A DNA stretch of 44,458 nucleotides, taken from NCBI GenBank assembly GCA_038198445.1, contig JBBPZZ010000081.1:1-44458 (forward strand), given 5' to 3'. Of this stretch, positions 1-7,095 are shown one piece after another. Position numbers and translations under genes: made by a program. Under the pieces are notes generated by a model that was given only the letters and a program-made list of their open reading frames with translations, was not told the DNA's origin and ran no database searches. Origin of the DNA: JACDDK01 sp038198445. GTDB lineage: Bacteria > Actinomycetota > Rubrobacteria > Rubrobacterales > Rubrobacteraceae. Each line of letters opens with the position of its first letter. The first letter of the stretch is position 1.

Positions 1-171
1 ACGACATCCGAAACTACGGGCGATACGACATCCGAAACGACTGGAGAGACTACTTCCGAGAGCACCTTCCCTTATCAGACTACTTCCGAAGTTACGAGTC
101 CGGAAACGACTATACCAACGAACCAGAGCCAGCAGCCGATCCAACAGCCTGCCCAGCAACAATCTCCCTAA
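1..171 (+). CDS. 3' end of a Thr/Ser/Glu-rich (probably surface) protein, partial
   Basis: Frame 1 is open from the first base to TAA at 169-171 and gives 56 residues of low-complexity sequence built from TTSETTG-type units, ending in a Gln/Pro-rich stretch. The DNA repeats too: 1-24 and 25-48 are near-identical 24-base units and shorter copies follow. Such tails are typical of secreted or wall-associated proteins in this kind of organism, and a TET-repeat tail recurs in the RlpA-like gene at the other window edge. The catalytic or folded part lies outside the window, so no function can be given. The other two plus frames are also open here, but their compositions look arbitrary. Confidence 0.6.
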   Translation, partial: TTSETTGDTTSETTGETTSESTFPYQTTSEVTSPETTIPTNQSQQPIQQPAQQQSP

Positions 172-266
172 CAACCGGCTCCGATCCCGGCCGCGAGTGG
201 CGGCCCGGAGGAAACAGACATTCTCCCGGTATTGAAGTTTTGGAGGGCGGTGTCTCTAATTAGCCG

Positions 267-1091
267 CTACTTGCGGGCCAGGACTTCCAGGATCTCTTGG
301 TGTAGCGGGTCTCCGTTTGTGGCGATCAGACCGTCCGAATCCAGTGTCCACGGTTGCCCGGAGAGGTCCGTGGCCTTCCCGCCGGCTTCGGAAACGAGCA
401 GAACGGTGGGCGCATAGTCCCAGGCCGTGTTGCGGGTGCCGACGGACGCGTCAAGGTATCCGGTGGCGATCCAGGCCCCGCGCACGCCCGCGCTGCCCAG
501 CGCCCTGAGTTGCCAGGCGGCCGCGAAGACCTCATCCGTGCCGCGTCTTCCGTCCTCCCTCATGGCGCCCATGAACGAGATATCCGCGCCCACGAAGGCG
601 TCCTCCAGCCTCTCCGTGCCGCTGACGCGGATGGGGGCGCGTACACCGCCAGAGTCTCGGAAAGCGCCGCCGCCGAGGCGCGCGTGATAGAGGTCTCCGA
701 GCCGGGGAGCGGCGACCGCCGCGTGGGTCACCGTGCCGGATTCGATCACCGAGATACACGCGCAGAACAGGGGATTTGCGCGAGAGAAATTCGCCGTCCC
801 ATCGACCGGGTCCAGCAGCCAGGAGCGCCCTTTTTCCGATACCGCGCCGCCGCGTTCCTCGGAGAGGATGGCGTCCTCCGGGTAGCGTTCCTCTATGGCG
901 GAGATCATCAGCTCCTCGCACAGGAGGTCCACCTCGGTCACGAGGTCTTTCGGGGCTTTCTCCCGGATCTCACCGGGGCTCTCATAACGAGAGAGTTGAA
1001 GCTCTCCCGCCCGGAGCGCCAGGTCGCAGACGAACTCGTGAAGCTCTTCGGATGTGTCCAGGGCGCGCCCGGAGCTACCGGAGGTACTCAC
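267..1091 (-). CDS. Inositol monophosphatase / SuhB-like phosphatase
   Basis: The 274-residue protein belongs to the lithium-sensitive Mg-dependent phosphatase family (inositol-1-phosphatase, SuhB, histidinol-phosphatase and fructose-bisphosphatase relatives). Visible motifs are the metal-binding Glu pair (ILSEE), the WLLDPVDGTANF signature near residues 90-101, and the distal AWDYAPTVLLVSEAGG motif that supplies the last metal Asp. Length is usual for the family. The GTG start at 1089-1091 overlaps the sigA stop by 17 bases, so it is probably translated from the sigA transcript. The substrate cannot be decided from sequence: inositol phosphate, histidinol phosphate and adenosine bisphosphate are all possible. 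Confidence 0.9.
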   Translation of the reverse strand: MSTSGSSGRALDTSEELHEFVCDLALRAGELQLSRYESPGEIREKAPKDLVTEVDLLCEELMISAIEERYPEDAILSEERGGAVSEKGRSWLLDPVDGTANFSRANPLFCACISVIESGTVTHAAVAAPRLGDLYHARLGGGAFRDSGGVRAPIRVSGTERLEDAFVGADISFMGAMREDGRRGTDEVFAAAWQLRALGSAGVRGAWIATGYLDASVGTRNTAWDYAPTVLLVSEAGGKATDLSGQPWTLDSDGLIATNGDPLHQEILEVLARK

Positions 1092-2154
1092 GCAGGTTCT
1101 GGGTGCGGCGCTGCTCGCGGAGGAGGTTGAGGGTCTTCATCTGGATCTGACGGACGCGCTCGCGGGTGATGTCGAACTCGCGGCCCACTTCTTCGAGGGT
1201 GCGGGGTCTATCGTCCTTCATGCCAAAACGCAGTTCGATGATCTGACGCTCCCTCTCGGGAAGCTCGTCCAGCGCCTCGCGCAGGTGCAGTTTCAGGAGC
1301 GACTCGGAGACGGCGTCCGTCGGTGTGACGGCGGTCGCGTCCTCCAGGAAATCGCCGAGGTGCGAAGAGTCTTCGTCGCCGACCGGAGTTTCGAGGCTAA
1401 TGGCCCTCTGGCTGATCTCCCGCAGGCGCAGTATCTCCTCGACCGGGATGTCTAGCTCCTGGGCGATCTCCTCGTCCGCCGGTTCGCGCCCGAAGACCTG
1501 GGTCATGCGGCGGTGGGTGCGGTGGAACTTATTGACCTTCTCGACCATGTGGACCGGGATGCGGATCGTGCGTCCCTTGTCCGCGATGGCGCGGGTGATC
1601 GCCTGACGGATCCACCACGTCGCATACGTCGAGAACTTGAAGCCTCTGGTGTGATCGAACTTCTCAGCAGCCCGGATGAGCCCGAGGTTGCCCTCCTGGA
1701 TGAGGTCTAGAAACGAGACGCCGCGGTTCCGGTACTTCTTGGCTATAGAGACGACGAGCCGCAGGTTTGCCTCCACCAGCCGATCCTTGCAGCGCTTGTC
1801 GCCGCGCGCGATGCCTTTGGCCAGCCGGATCTCATCGGCATACGTGAGCAACCTGACACGGCCGATCTCCGCAAGGTACATGCGGATGGAGTCTCCCGTC
1901 GCGACGGCGTGGGCGATCTGAACCGCCGGCGCCTCCGGGACGCTTACCACGGCGACCTGCGCGGTCTCCCCATCGACGAGAGTTATCTCTTCCTCCTCAA
2001 GCGTGGCGTAGAATTCTTCGACCTCCACCGCCGACAACTCGCCCTCCTGGACGAGATCCACGACCTCCTCGGTACTGATGAACCCTTGATTTCTCCCTCG
2101 GGTTAGAAGCTCGTCCGTACGATCAGCCAGTACCGTGGTGTTTTCGGTCGACAT
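1075..2154 (-). CDS. sigA: Primary-type sigma-70 RNA polymerase sigma factor
   Basis: This 359-residue protein directs RNA polymerase to promoters. An acidic region-1.1-like N-terminus (about residues 10-60) precedes region 1.2 (DSIRMYLAEIGRVRLLT), region 2 with NLRLVVSIAKKY, DLIQEGNLGLIRAAEKFD and FSTYATWWIRQAI, region 3, and region 4 with the helix-turn-helix TLEEVGREFDITRERVRQIQ. All core parts of a group 1 factor are present; a close group 2 paralogue cannot be formally excluded. Start: ATG preceded by a strong GAGAGGAG site 5 bases away. The promoter should lie in the AT-rich stretch 2170-2290; a TATTAT element in the minus direction near 2200 is a weak candidate. It is divergent from murE. 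Confidence 0.95.
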   Translation of the reverse strand: MSTENTTVLADRTDELLTRGRNQGFISTEEVVDLVQEGELSAVEVEEFYATLEEEEITLVDGETAQVAVVSVPEAPAVQIAHAVATGDSIRMYLAEIGRVRLLTYADEIRLAKGIARGDKRCKDRLVEANLRLVVSIAKKYRNRGVSFLDLIQEGNLGLIRAAEKFDHTRGFKFSTYATWWIRQAITRAIADKGRTIRIPVHMVEKVNKFHRTHRRMTQVFGREPADEEIAQELDIPVEEILRLREISQRAISLETPVGDEDSSHLGDFLEDATAVTPTDAVSESLLKLHLREALDELPERERQIIELRFGMKDDRPRTLEEVGREFDITRERVRQIQMKTLNLLREQRRTQNLREYLR

Positions 2155-2340
2155 CTATCTCCTCTCATCACACAGGACAACCACTGCTCGTGACTTCGAT
2201 AATATGTAAGCCGCTTTATTAAATATTTATGAAACCGACCGGCGTAGACTAACACACCATATATGGACCGTCATCGCGTTTTTGCCTGATTTAGTGTGTT
2301 TTTACTTACAATTTTTTACGAACAAGAACTCCTCCTGATA

Positions 2341-2387
2341 TTTCGGAGTTGTTTCGAGGATGTTTCGAGAATATTTCGGCGGTTTCA
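2341..2387 (+). promoter_or_regulatory. Helically phased TTTCG repeat upstream of murE
   Basis: TTTCG occurs at 2341, 2352, 2363 and 2374, exactly 11 bases apart, followed by TTTCA at 2383. The first and fourth copies sit in the identical 9-mer ATATTTCGG. The array ends about 30 bases upstream of the murE -10 element, inside the divergent sigA/murE spacer. Repeats on one helix face are typical of cooperative direct-repeat binding proteins such as OmpR/PhoB-type regulators. The repeat is seen directly; the regulatory role is inferred. Confidence 0.4.
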
Positions 2388-2415
2388 CCTATTATATCTC
2401 GAACTCTCCGCCTCT

Positions 2416-2424
2416 TGCTACACT
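2416..2424 (+). promoter_or_regulatory. Extended -10 promoter of murE
   Basis: TGCTACACT forms an extended -10 (TG, one base, TACACT at 2419-2424). No good -35 lies at the usual distance. Transcription would start about 2431, at or next to the GTG at 2432, which suggests a leaderless mRNA. Confidence 0.4.
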
Positions 2425-2431
2425 ACGAGGC

Positions 2432-3904
2432 GTGAGCGTGGATCGGGTACAGTTGGAGAAAGTTCTTGGTGTGAGTATACCTTCCGGCGTGGGTTTCGTG
2501 ACGGGCGTCACGCATGACTCGCGGGCGGTTGAGTCCGGTTTCGCTTTCGTGGCGGTTCCGGGATTCAGGCGCGATGGCGTGGAGTTCATTCCCGAGGCAT
2601 TGCGCCGGGGGGCTGCCCTGATCGTCGCGGAACGTGAGATATCCGGCGCGCCGAACGCTGTCGTAGCCGATGCCCGCGGCGCCCTGGCGTCCCTGTCACG
2701 CGCCGTCTTCGAAGACCCTTCGGCGGACATGGAAGTCTACGGGGTGACCGGAACCAACGGCAAGACCACCACCTCTTACGCGCTGTACTCGATCCTGGCC
2801 GCCGCCTACGGAGCGGAGGCGTGCGGGCTCATGACGACCGCCGAGGTGATCCAGGGCGGTAAACGCCAACAGGCCTCCCGCACCACGCCGGAAGCCGTCG
2901 AGGTCCAGGGGACGCTCGCCGACATGAGAGAGAAGGGCGTCCGGCGGGTCGTGATGGAGGTCTCCTCGCACGGCGTGGCGCTCAAGCGAGTCGCCGGCAC
3001 CCATTTCGCGGGCGCTCTCTTCACCAACCTGACCCGAGATCACCTCGACCTGCACGGTTCGATGGAGGAGTACTACAAAGCAAAGCGCGAACTGTTCGAC
3101 TGGGCCGCGGGTCCCAAGCTCGCCAACGCCGAAGATCCGTGGGGGAGACGCCTCGCCGGAGAGATCGAGGGTGTGAAAACCTTCGGCGGGACTGAGGACG
3201 CGGACTATCACGTAACGGAGGTCGTTTCCGGCAGAGACGGTACGGTTTTCCACTTGCGTTACGCTGGGGACACCGTGGAGCTTCGGACGCCGCTGCTTGG
3301 TCCATACAACGTGTTGAACGTGGCCGGGGCGGCGGCGCTCGCACTGGAGGTTGGGGTGGATGCGGAGACGCTCGCCGGTGCGGCGCGGAAAATGGGGCAG
3401 GTGCCGGGCAGGTTCGAGCGGGTGGCCGCGAGCAAAAAGCGAGGGTTCGAGGTCATAGTCGATTACGCGCATACCGATGTTGGGCTGGAGGCGGTGCTGA
3501 AGGTAGCGAGAGAGACAGCGAAGTCGAACGGCGCGTTGGGACGGGTGATCTGTGTCTTCGGGGCGGCGGGCGATAGAGATGGAGCCAAGCGCCCGTTAAT
3601 GGGCGAAGTCGCATCCAGGCTCGCGGATTTGAGTATCATCACCACCGACGACGCCTATTCGGAGGACCCGGAGAAGATAGCCCGAGAGGTCGCCGAAGGC
3701 GCGGATGCTGCGCGAACCGAGGTACGGCTGGACCGGCGAGAGGCTATCTTGCAAGCCCTGAGCACGGCGCGGGAGGGAGACGTGGTAGTAGTGGCGGGCA
3801 AGGGTCACGAACGGGTCCAGCACCTGCCGGAAGGCGACGTGCCGTTCCACGACGCAACGGTGGTCGAGGAACTTCTCGGGGAGATGGAACAGAAGGGGCG
3901 GTAG
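2432..3904 (+). CDS. murE: UDP-N-acetylmuramyl-tripeptide synthetase (Mur ligase)
   Basis: MurE adds the third amino acid to UDP-MurNAc-L-Ala-D-Glu in the cytoplasm during peptidoglycan precursor synthesis. The protein shows the N-terminal UDP-binding domain (THDSRAV), the ATP loop YGVTGTNGKTTT, the RTTPEA substrate motif, the central-domain signature NLTRDHLDLHGSMEEY with the carbamylated-lysine region, and the C-terminal DYAHT and AGKGHE motifs. About 490 residues from GTG 2432, a normal length. An upstream in-frame ATG at 2360 would add 24 atypical residues and would place translation across the promoter, so GTG 2432 is preferred. The diaminopimelate-specific DNPR motif is not evident near TTDDAYSEDP, so the amino acid added is uncertain. 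It is followed 7 bases later by the CsoR-like gene. Confidence 0.92.
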   Translation: MSVDRVQLEKVLGVSIPSGVGFVTGVTHDSRAVESGFAFVAVPGFRRDGVEFIPEALRRGAALIVAEREISGAPNAVVADARGALASLSRAVFEDPSADMEVYGVTGTNGKTTTSYALYSILAAAYGAEACGLMTTAEVIQGGKRQQASRTTPEAVEVQGTLADMREKGVRRVVMEVSSHGVALKRVAGTHFAGALFTNLTRDHLDLHGSMEEYYKAKRELFDWAAGPKLANAEDPWGRRLAGEIEGVKTFGGTEDADYHVTEVVSGRDGTVFHLRYAGDTVELRTPLLGPYNVLNVAGAAALALEVGVDAETLAGAARKMGQVPGRFERVAASKKRGFEVIVDYAHTDVGLEAVLKVARETAKSNGALGRVICVFGAAGDRDGAKRPLMGEVASRLADLSIITTDDAYSEDPEKIAREVAEGADAARTEVRLDRREAILQALSTAREGDVVVVAGKGHERVQHLPEGDVPFHDATVVEELLGEMEQKGR

Positions 3905-3911
3905 CGAGGAC

Positions 3912-4172
3912 TTGCAGAAGCAGACCAGAATCGAAGTGCTAAGGCGTCTCAAGAGCGTGGAAGGACACGTCCGGGGCGTGTCCAAGATGGTCGAGGAAGG
4001 CGACGTTACATATGCCGAGGTCGTGCAGCAGACGACGGCGATCTTCTCGGCGATCCGTCGCGTCAACACCGTTCTTTTAAAGGACTTCGTGGAGGAACGC
4101 GCCGAGCGGGATGGAGCCTCGGAGGAGTTGATCCGGGACCTCATGAAGGCCATAGACCGCGTGATTAAGTAG
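3912..4172 (+). CDS. CsoR/FrmR-family small regulator without the canonical metal ligands
   Basis: The 86-residue all-helical protein matches the DUF156 (CsoR, RcnR, FrmR) family: RRLKSVEGHVRGVSKMVEEG is the family's first-helix signature. In copper-sensing CsoR the ligands are Cys, His and Cys. By alignment the Cys of the second helix is Tyr (VTYAEVVQQ) and the His and Cys of the third helix are Phe and Arg (LLKDFVEERA). The protein contains no cysteine at all. It may sense something other than copper or act structurally. TTG start at 3912, with GAGGA very close upstream, so the start is uncertain. It lies in the murE-pyrE run with gaps of 7 bases on each side. Confidence 0.75.
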   Translation: MQKQTRIEVLRRLKSVEGHVRGVSKMVEEGDVTYAEVVQQTTAIFSAIRRVNTVLLKDFVEERAERDGASEELIRDLMKAIDRVIK

Positions 4173-4179
4173 CAGCCGG

Positions 4180-4452
4180 ATGAACCGGATACATCCTCAA
4201 ACTCTGCTCGTTATTCTCATAAGCGTCGTTCCTATAGCCGTCATCGGCGCCGGTTTCATATCTTTCCTATTGCTGAAGGCCGGGCACGGTCTTCTCATTA
4301 GTGCTGTCGTGCCGTTCGTGGTGTCGCTCGGACTCGTTGCCGTCGTAAGCCTGGTAATAGGACGGGCGGCGAGTAACTGGAGGGCTCCGGGGCGGGAGCG
4401 CCCCGAGCAAAAGGCCGATACCAGTCAAACCGGGGAGCGGGATGATGTATAG
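4180..4452 (+). CDS. Small two-helix membrane protein, unknown function
   Basis: The 90-residue product has two strongly hydrophobic segments (about residues 8-31 and 37-61) and a polar C-terminal tail rich in Arg, Glu, Lys and Asp. I do not recognise the family. The gene is packed between the CsoR-like gene and the next small gene, which it overlaps by 11 bases, so the set is probably cotranscribed. Confidence 0.6.
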   Translation: MNRIHPQTLLVILISVVPIAVIGAGFISFLLLKAGHGLLISAVVPFVVSLGLVAVVSLVIGRAASNWRAPGRERPEQKADTSQTGERDDV

Positions 4453-4759
4453 TCCGGGACCAATGGAAGATGGAAGACACGCGCCGGATATGGAGCGGCT
4501 CGAAAGCAAGGTCGATGAGCTGGAGAGGCTCACGGATGCTTTAGGAAGCGTGCCCGACAAAGAAGTCGTGGATGCGTTGAGCCATGCGGTGGGATTGTTG
4601 CGGGAGATCAATGCCGGGATCGAAGCCGGGCTCAAGTCCGCCCGCGACGGATCGAGTGACGTGGACGAGATTCTGGACCGCGTGAACTTCGGGCCGTTCG
4701 ACGAGGCCCTGGAGGAGATCGAGTCGCAGGAGAGGAGCGCCGGTGAGCCTGGAACATAG
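4442..4759 (+). CDS. Small acidic helical protein, unknown function
   Basis: The 105-residue protein is acidic and probably mostly helical. Its central part (MERLESKVDELERLTDAL) has heptad-like hydrophobic spacing suggestive of a short coiled coil. No catalytic motif or membrane segment is visible. It overlaps the preceding gene by 11 bases and pyrE by 17 bases, which implies translational coupling. I do not recognise the family. Confidence 0.55.
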   Translation: MMYSPGPMEDGRHAPDMERLESKVDELERLTDALGSVPDKEVVDALSHAVGLLREINAGIEAGLKSARDGSSDVDEILDRVNFGPFDEALEEIESQERSAGEPGT

Positions 4760-5276
4760 CCCGGACCTTGCCGTTCGTGTCCGGGAGGCCGCGCTCTTAG
4801 AGGGAGACTTCGTCCTTTCAAGCGGCAAGCGCAGCAATTTCTACGTGGACAAGTACCGTTTCTCCACGGAGCCTGGGCTCCTTCGGGACGTGGCGGACGC
4901 ACTGGCGGATACAGTGCCGGAGGACGTGACGCGACTCGCCGGGGTCGAACTCGGGGCGGTTCCGCTCGTAGTTGCCACCTCGCTTTTGAGAGGGTTGCCT
5001 TACGTGATCGCGCGCAAGTCGGTCAAGGAGTACGGGACCGGAAAGGGTATCGAGGGCGAGTTCGAGCGCGGAGACAGGGTCGTCCTGATCGAGGACGTGG
5101 TCACCACCGGGACGCAGGCAGTAGCCGCGGCCCGCAGGCTCGTGGAAGCCGGGGTGGAAGTCGTCAAGATCGTGGCCGTCCTGGATCGTCGGGAGACGGA
5201 GACGACGAGCCTTGAGGAATTTTCTTTCGAGGCGTTGCTTAGGATGAAGGACTTGCGGGTAACTAGCGAAAATTGA
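4743..5276 (+). CDS. pyrE: Orotate phosphoribosyltransferase
   Basis: PyrE joins orotate to PRPP to make orotidine 5'-phosphate, the fifth step of UMP synthesis. The 177-residue protein has the N-terminal substrate region (FVLSSGKRSNFYVDKYRF), the hood region with IARKSVKEYGTGKGIEG, and the PRPP-binding motif VVLIEDVVTTGTQ near residues 117-129. GTG start at 4743 overlaps the preceding gene. Its partner pyrF lies downstream, separated by the independently promoted hup gene. Confidence 0.93.
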   Translation: MSLEHSPDLAVRVREAALLEGDFVLSSGKRSNFYVDKYRFSTEPGLLRDVADALADTVPEDVTRLAGVELGAVPLVVATSLLRGLPYVIARKSVKEYGTGKGIEGEFERGDRVVLIEDVVTTGTQAVAAARRLVEAGVEVVKIVAVLDRRETETTSLEEFSFEALLRMKDLRVTSEN

Positions 5277-5301
5277 GGCCCAATGCCATCTTTGGTATAG
5301 T
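5273..5301 (+). promoter_or_regulatory. Sigma-70 promoter of hup
   Basis: TTGAGG (5273-5278) and TATAGT (5296-5301) are separated by 17 bases; the -10 has an upstream TGG. The -35 overlaps the pyrE stop codon, so hup transcription starts independently inside the pyrE-pyrF interval. Confidence 0.75.
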
Positions 5302-5357
5302 CTCCAGATTGTGTGGGGCGACAAGAAATGCAAGCTGTATACGGAGGTGTAAGATCA

Positions 5358-5636
5358 ATGACCTTGAACAAGACTGACCTTATCCAGAAGATAACCGACA
5401 AGTCCGGTGGCTCGAAGAGCGACGCTCAGAAGTTCTTTGACGCGTTTACCGACGTAGTGACTTCCGAGCTCAAGAGCGGGGGGCAGGTCCAGATCACCGG
5501 TTTCGGTAAGTTCTACGTGCAGCAGCGCAACGCCCGCGAGGGCATCAACCCGCAGACGAAGCAGAAGATCAATATCCCCGCTTCCAAGGTCCCCAAGTTC
5601 ACGGCCGGGAACGCGCTCAAAGATTCAATCAAGTAG
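5358..5636 (+). CDS. hup: HU-family nucleoid DNA-binding protein
   Basis: The 92-residue basic protein has the complete HU fold: helical dimerisation half (MTLNKTDLIQKI), the signature VQITGFGKFYVQQRNAREG and a C-terminal helix. HU dimers bend and compact DNA. ATG 5358 is chosen over the in-frame upstream start at 5313 because GGAGGTGT lies 8 bases before it and the usual HU N-terminus begins here. A clean promoter precedes it and an intrinsic terminator follows, so hup is a monocistronic unit placed between pyrE and pyrF. Confidence 0.95.
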   Translation: MTLNKTDLIQKITDKSGGSKSDAQKFFDAFTDVVTSELKSGGQVQITGFGKFYVQQRNAREGINPQTKQKINIPASKVPKFTAGNALKDSIK

Positions 5637-5654
5637 CCGAAGATAGACTTACTG

Positions 5655-5686
5655 ATGCCGCGGTAGTTTCGTCCGCGGCATTTTTC
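5655..5686 (+). terminator. Intrinsic terminator of hup
   Basis: ATGCCGCGG (5655-5663) pairs perfectly with CCGCGGCAT (5673-5681) around a 9-base loop, followed by TTTTTCT. It ends only about 13 bases before the pyrF start codon. Confidence 0.85.
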
Positions 5687-5698
5687 TGCCTGATCTAG

Positions 5699-6547
5699 AT
5701 GCAAGCTCTGGTAGATTCCGCCCGGCGCAAGGACAGCGTATTGGTCGCCGGACTGGACCCGATCCCTTCTCGGCTGCCGCCGGAGATCAAAGCGCGCCAC
5801 CTCCCCGAAGCTGAAGCGACCCTCGAATTTTGCCGGGGAATACTTGAGGCCGTTGCGCCCTGCGTCGCGGCGGTCAAGCCGCAGGCCGCCTACTTCGAGA
5901 GGCTCGGCCCGGCGGGGATGGAAGTGTACGCCGCCCTGATCCAGGACGCCGCGGAGCTTGAACTGCCGGTCATAGCGGACGTGAAACGCGGGGATATAGG
6001 GTCCACCGCCGAAGCCTACGCGGAGGCCCACCTGGCCGTCTACGGCGCGACTTGCGTAACGGTCAACCCATACATGGGCGCCGACGCGGTGCTGCCCTTC
6101 CTTGAGGAAGCCCGGCGTCTGAAAAGAGGCGGCGGCGTATTCGTCCTAGTGTCCACCTCCAACCCCTCGGCGTCAGAGATACAGAATGTTGGGGAGCCCC
6201 CGCTCTTCGAGGCGGCGGCCCGGCTCGTCGCCGAAGTTGGCCGGGTCGAAGACGCTGAGTACGCGGACGCCGGGGCGGTCGTAGGCGTTACGCGGCTGGA
6301 GTCCGGTAGAAGAGTTCGGGAGTTGCTGCCGGACGCGCTCTTCCTCGCACCCGGCTACGGTGCTCAGGGGGGAGACGCGGCCGGTGTACGGTCCCTGCTA
6401 AACGAGAGAAACGCCGGAGTGCTGGTCAACAGCAGCCGGGGAATACTCTACGCCCACGAAAGCTCTGAAGAGGATTACCGTGAAGCCGCCGGCCGGGCCG
6501 CGGAGCGGACGCGAGATGAACTAAAGGCCATCGGCGCCCGGCTGTAG
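5699..6547 (+). CDS. pyrF: Orotidine 5'-phosphate decarboxylase (type 2)
   Basis: PyrF decarboxylates OMP to UMP, the last step after PyrE. The 282-residue length and the catalytic motif DVKRGDIGSTAEAYA (about residues 94-108) identify the longer type 2 form; VAGLDPIPSRLP near the N-terminus and LAPGYGAQGGD plus VNSSRGILYA near the phosphate site also fit. No good Shine-Dalgarno precedes ATG 5699, and the hup terminator ends directly upstream. Expression therefore depends on read-through, a promoter buried in the hairpin region, or an attenuation-like arrangement. Confidence 0.92.
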   Translation: MQALVDSARRKDSVLVAGLDPIPSRLPPEIKARHLPEAEATLEFCRGILEAVAPCVAAVKPQAAYFERLGPAGMEVYAALIQDAAELELPVIADVKRGDIGSTAEAYAEAHLAVYGATCVTVNPYMGADAVLPFLEEARRLKRGGGVFVLVSTSNPSASEIQNVGEPPLFEAAARLVAEVGRVEDAEYADAGAVVGVTRLESGRRVRELLPDALFLAPGYGAQGGDAAGVRSLLNERNAGVLVNSSRGILYAHESSEEDYREAAGRAAERTRDELKAIGARL

Positions 6548-6565
6548 CGGAGAGGACGCTTGTTC

Positions 6566-6880
6566 TCAGGAGGCAAAATACCAGTCGAAGAAGCTGAGGA
6601 AGCCGAGGAAGAAAGTAATCGCGAAGACTATAGAGTGAAACAACTGTCTGTTCGTCCACTCGTCGCGTTCACTCTCTTCCACGGGATTCTCTCGCCACTC
6701 GCGTCGCAGTATCAGACCCGAGCAAGCCGCCATAATCCCAAGCAACACCGTATCAACCAGCCGCGAGCCCGAAGCGCCAAGTAGACCTACCACGAAAGTA
6801 TCGCTAAGAGCGTTGCCCGTCAGCCATATCAGGAAGAGTATCGTGGCCGCCCAGAAGACCGACGACAGTACCCGGATCAT
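6566..6880 (-). CDS. Small membrane protein, about three TM helices
   Basis: The 104-residue product has hydrophobic segments at about residues 5-22, 29-60 and 82-100, with a charged middle loop (REWRENPVEESERDEW). I recognise no family. The ribosome-binding site is weak. It faces pyrF convergently with a very short gap and may form a run with the minus-strand genes behind it. The hydrophobic pattern supports a real gene, but a spurious frame is not excluded. Confidence 0.5.
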   Translation of the reverse strand: MIRVLSSVFWAATILFLIWLTGNALSDTFVVGLLGASGSRLVDTVLLGIMAACSGLILRREWRENPVEESERDEWTNRQLFHSIVFAITFFLGFLSFFDWYFAS

Positions 6881-6939
6881 TGGAAATGGAAGCTCTGCCT
6901 ACTCGCTAGTTTGCCAGAGCAGGAGCATCAGGTAGTATC

Positions 6940-7041
6940 TCAGCCGCTGGTGAAGAGATGAACCAGCGCCAGCACGGTTACCAGTACCGTCGCCAGGGCG
7001 ACTACGGTTCCTATGACCTGGACTATGCTTTCTCGTCTCAT
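6940..7041 (-). CDS. 33-residue single-pass membrane peptide
   Basis: On the minus strand AGGAGG lies 5 bases before an ATG at 7039-7041. The reading frame encodes 33 residues ending at TGA 6940-6942: a basic start (MRRES), then an unbroken hydrophobic run (IVQVIGTVVALATVLVTVLA) and a short polar end. A perfect Shine-Dalgarno combined with a textbook TM helix makes a real small protein likely. No catalytic role is possible; it may modulate a membrane partner. Confidence 0.6.
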   Translation of the reverse strand: MRRESIVQVIGTVVALATVLVTVLALVHLFTSG

Positions 7042-7095
7042 GTTTTCCTCCTGAAACTCAAGTTTTCGTAGTGTATTTCGTTCTGCGACGCCGGG

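Noticed and set aside
1..60. CRISPR-like direct repeats at the window edges (also 44417-44458)
   Set aside because: The units are contiguous and encode amino-acid repeats; there are no spacers.
1..231. Alternative frames 2 and 3 through the first 230 bases
   Set aside because: They are open but frame 1 gives the repeat-structured Thr/Ser tail expected for the codon repeats.
2696..3472. 258-residue minus-strand open frame inside murE
   Set aside because: It overlaps a complete Mur ligase; it is explained by third-position GC bias.
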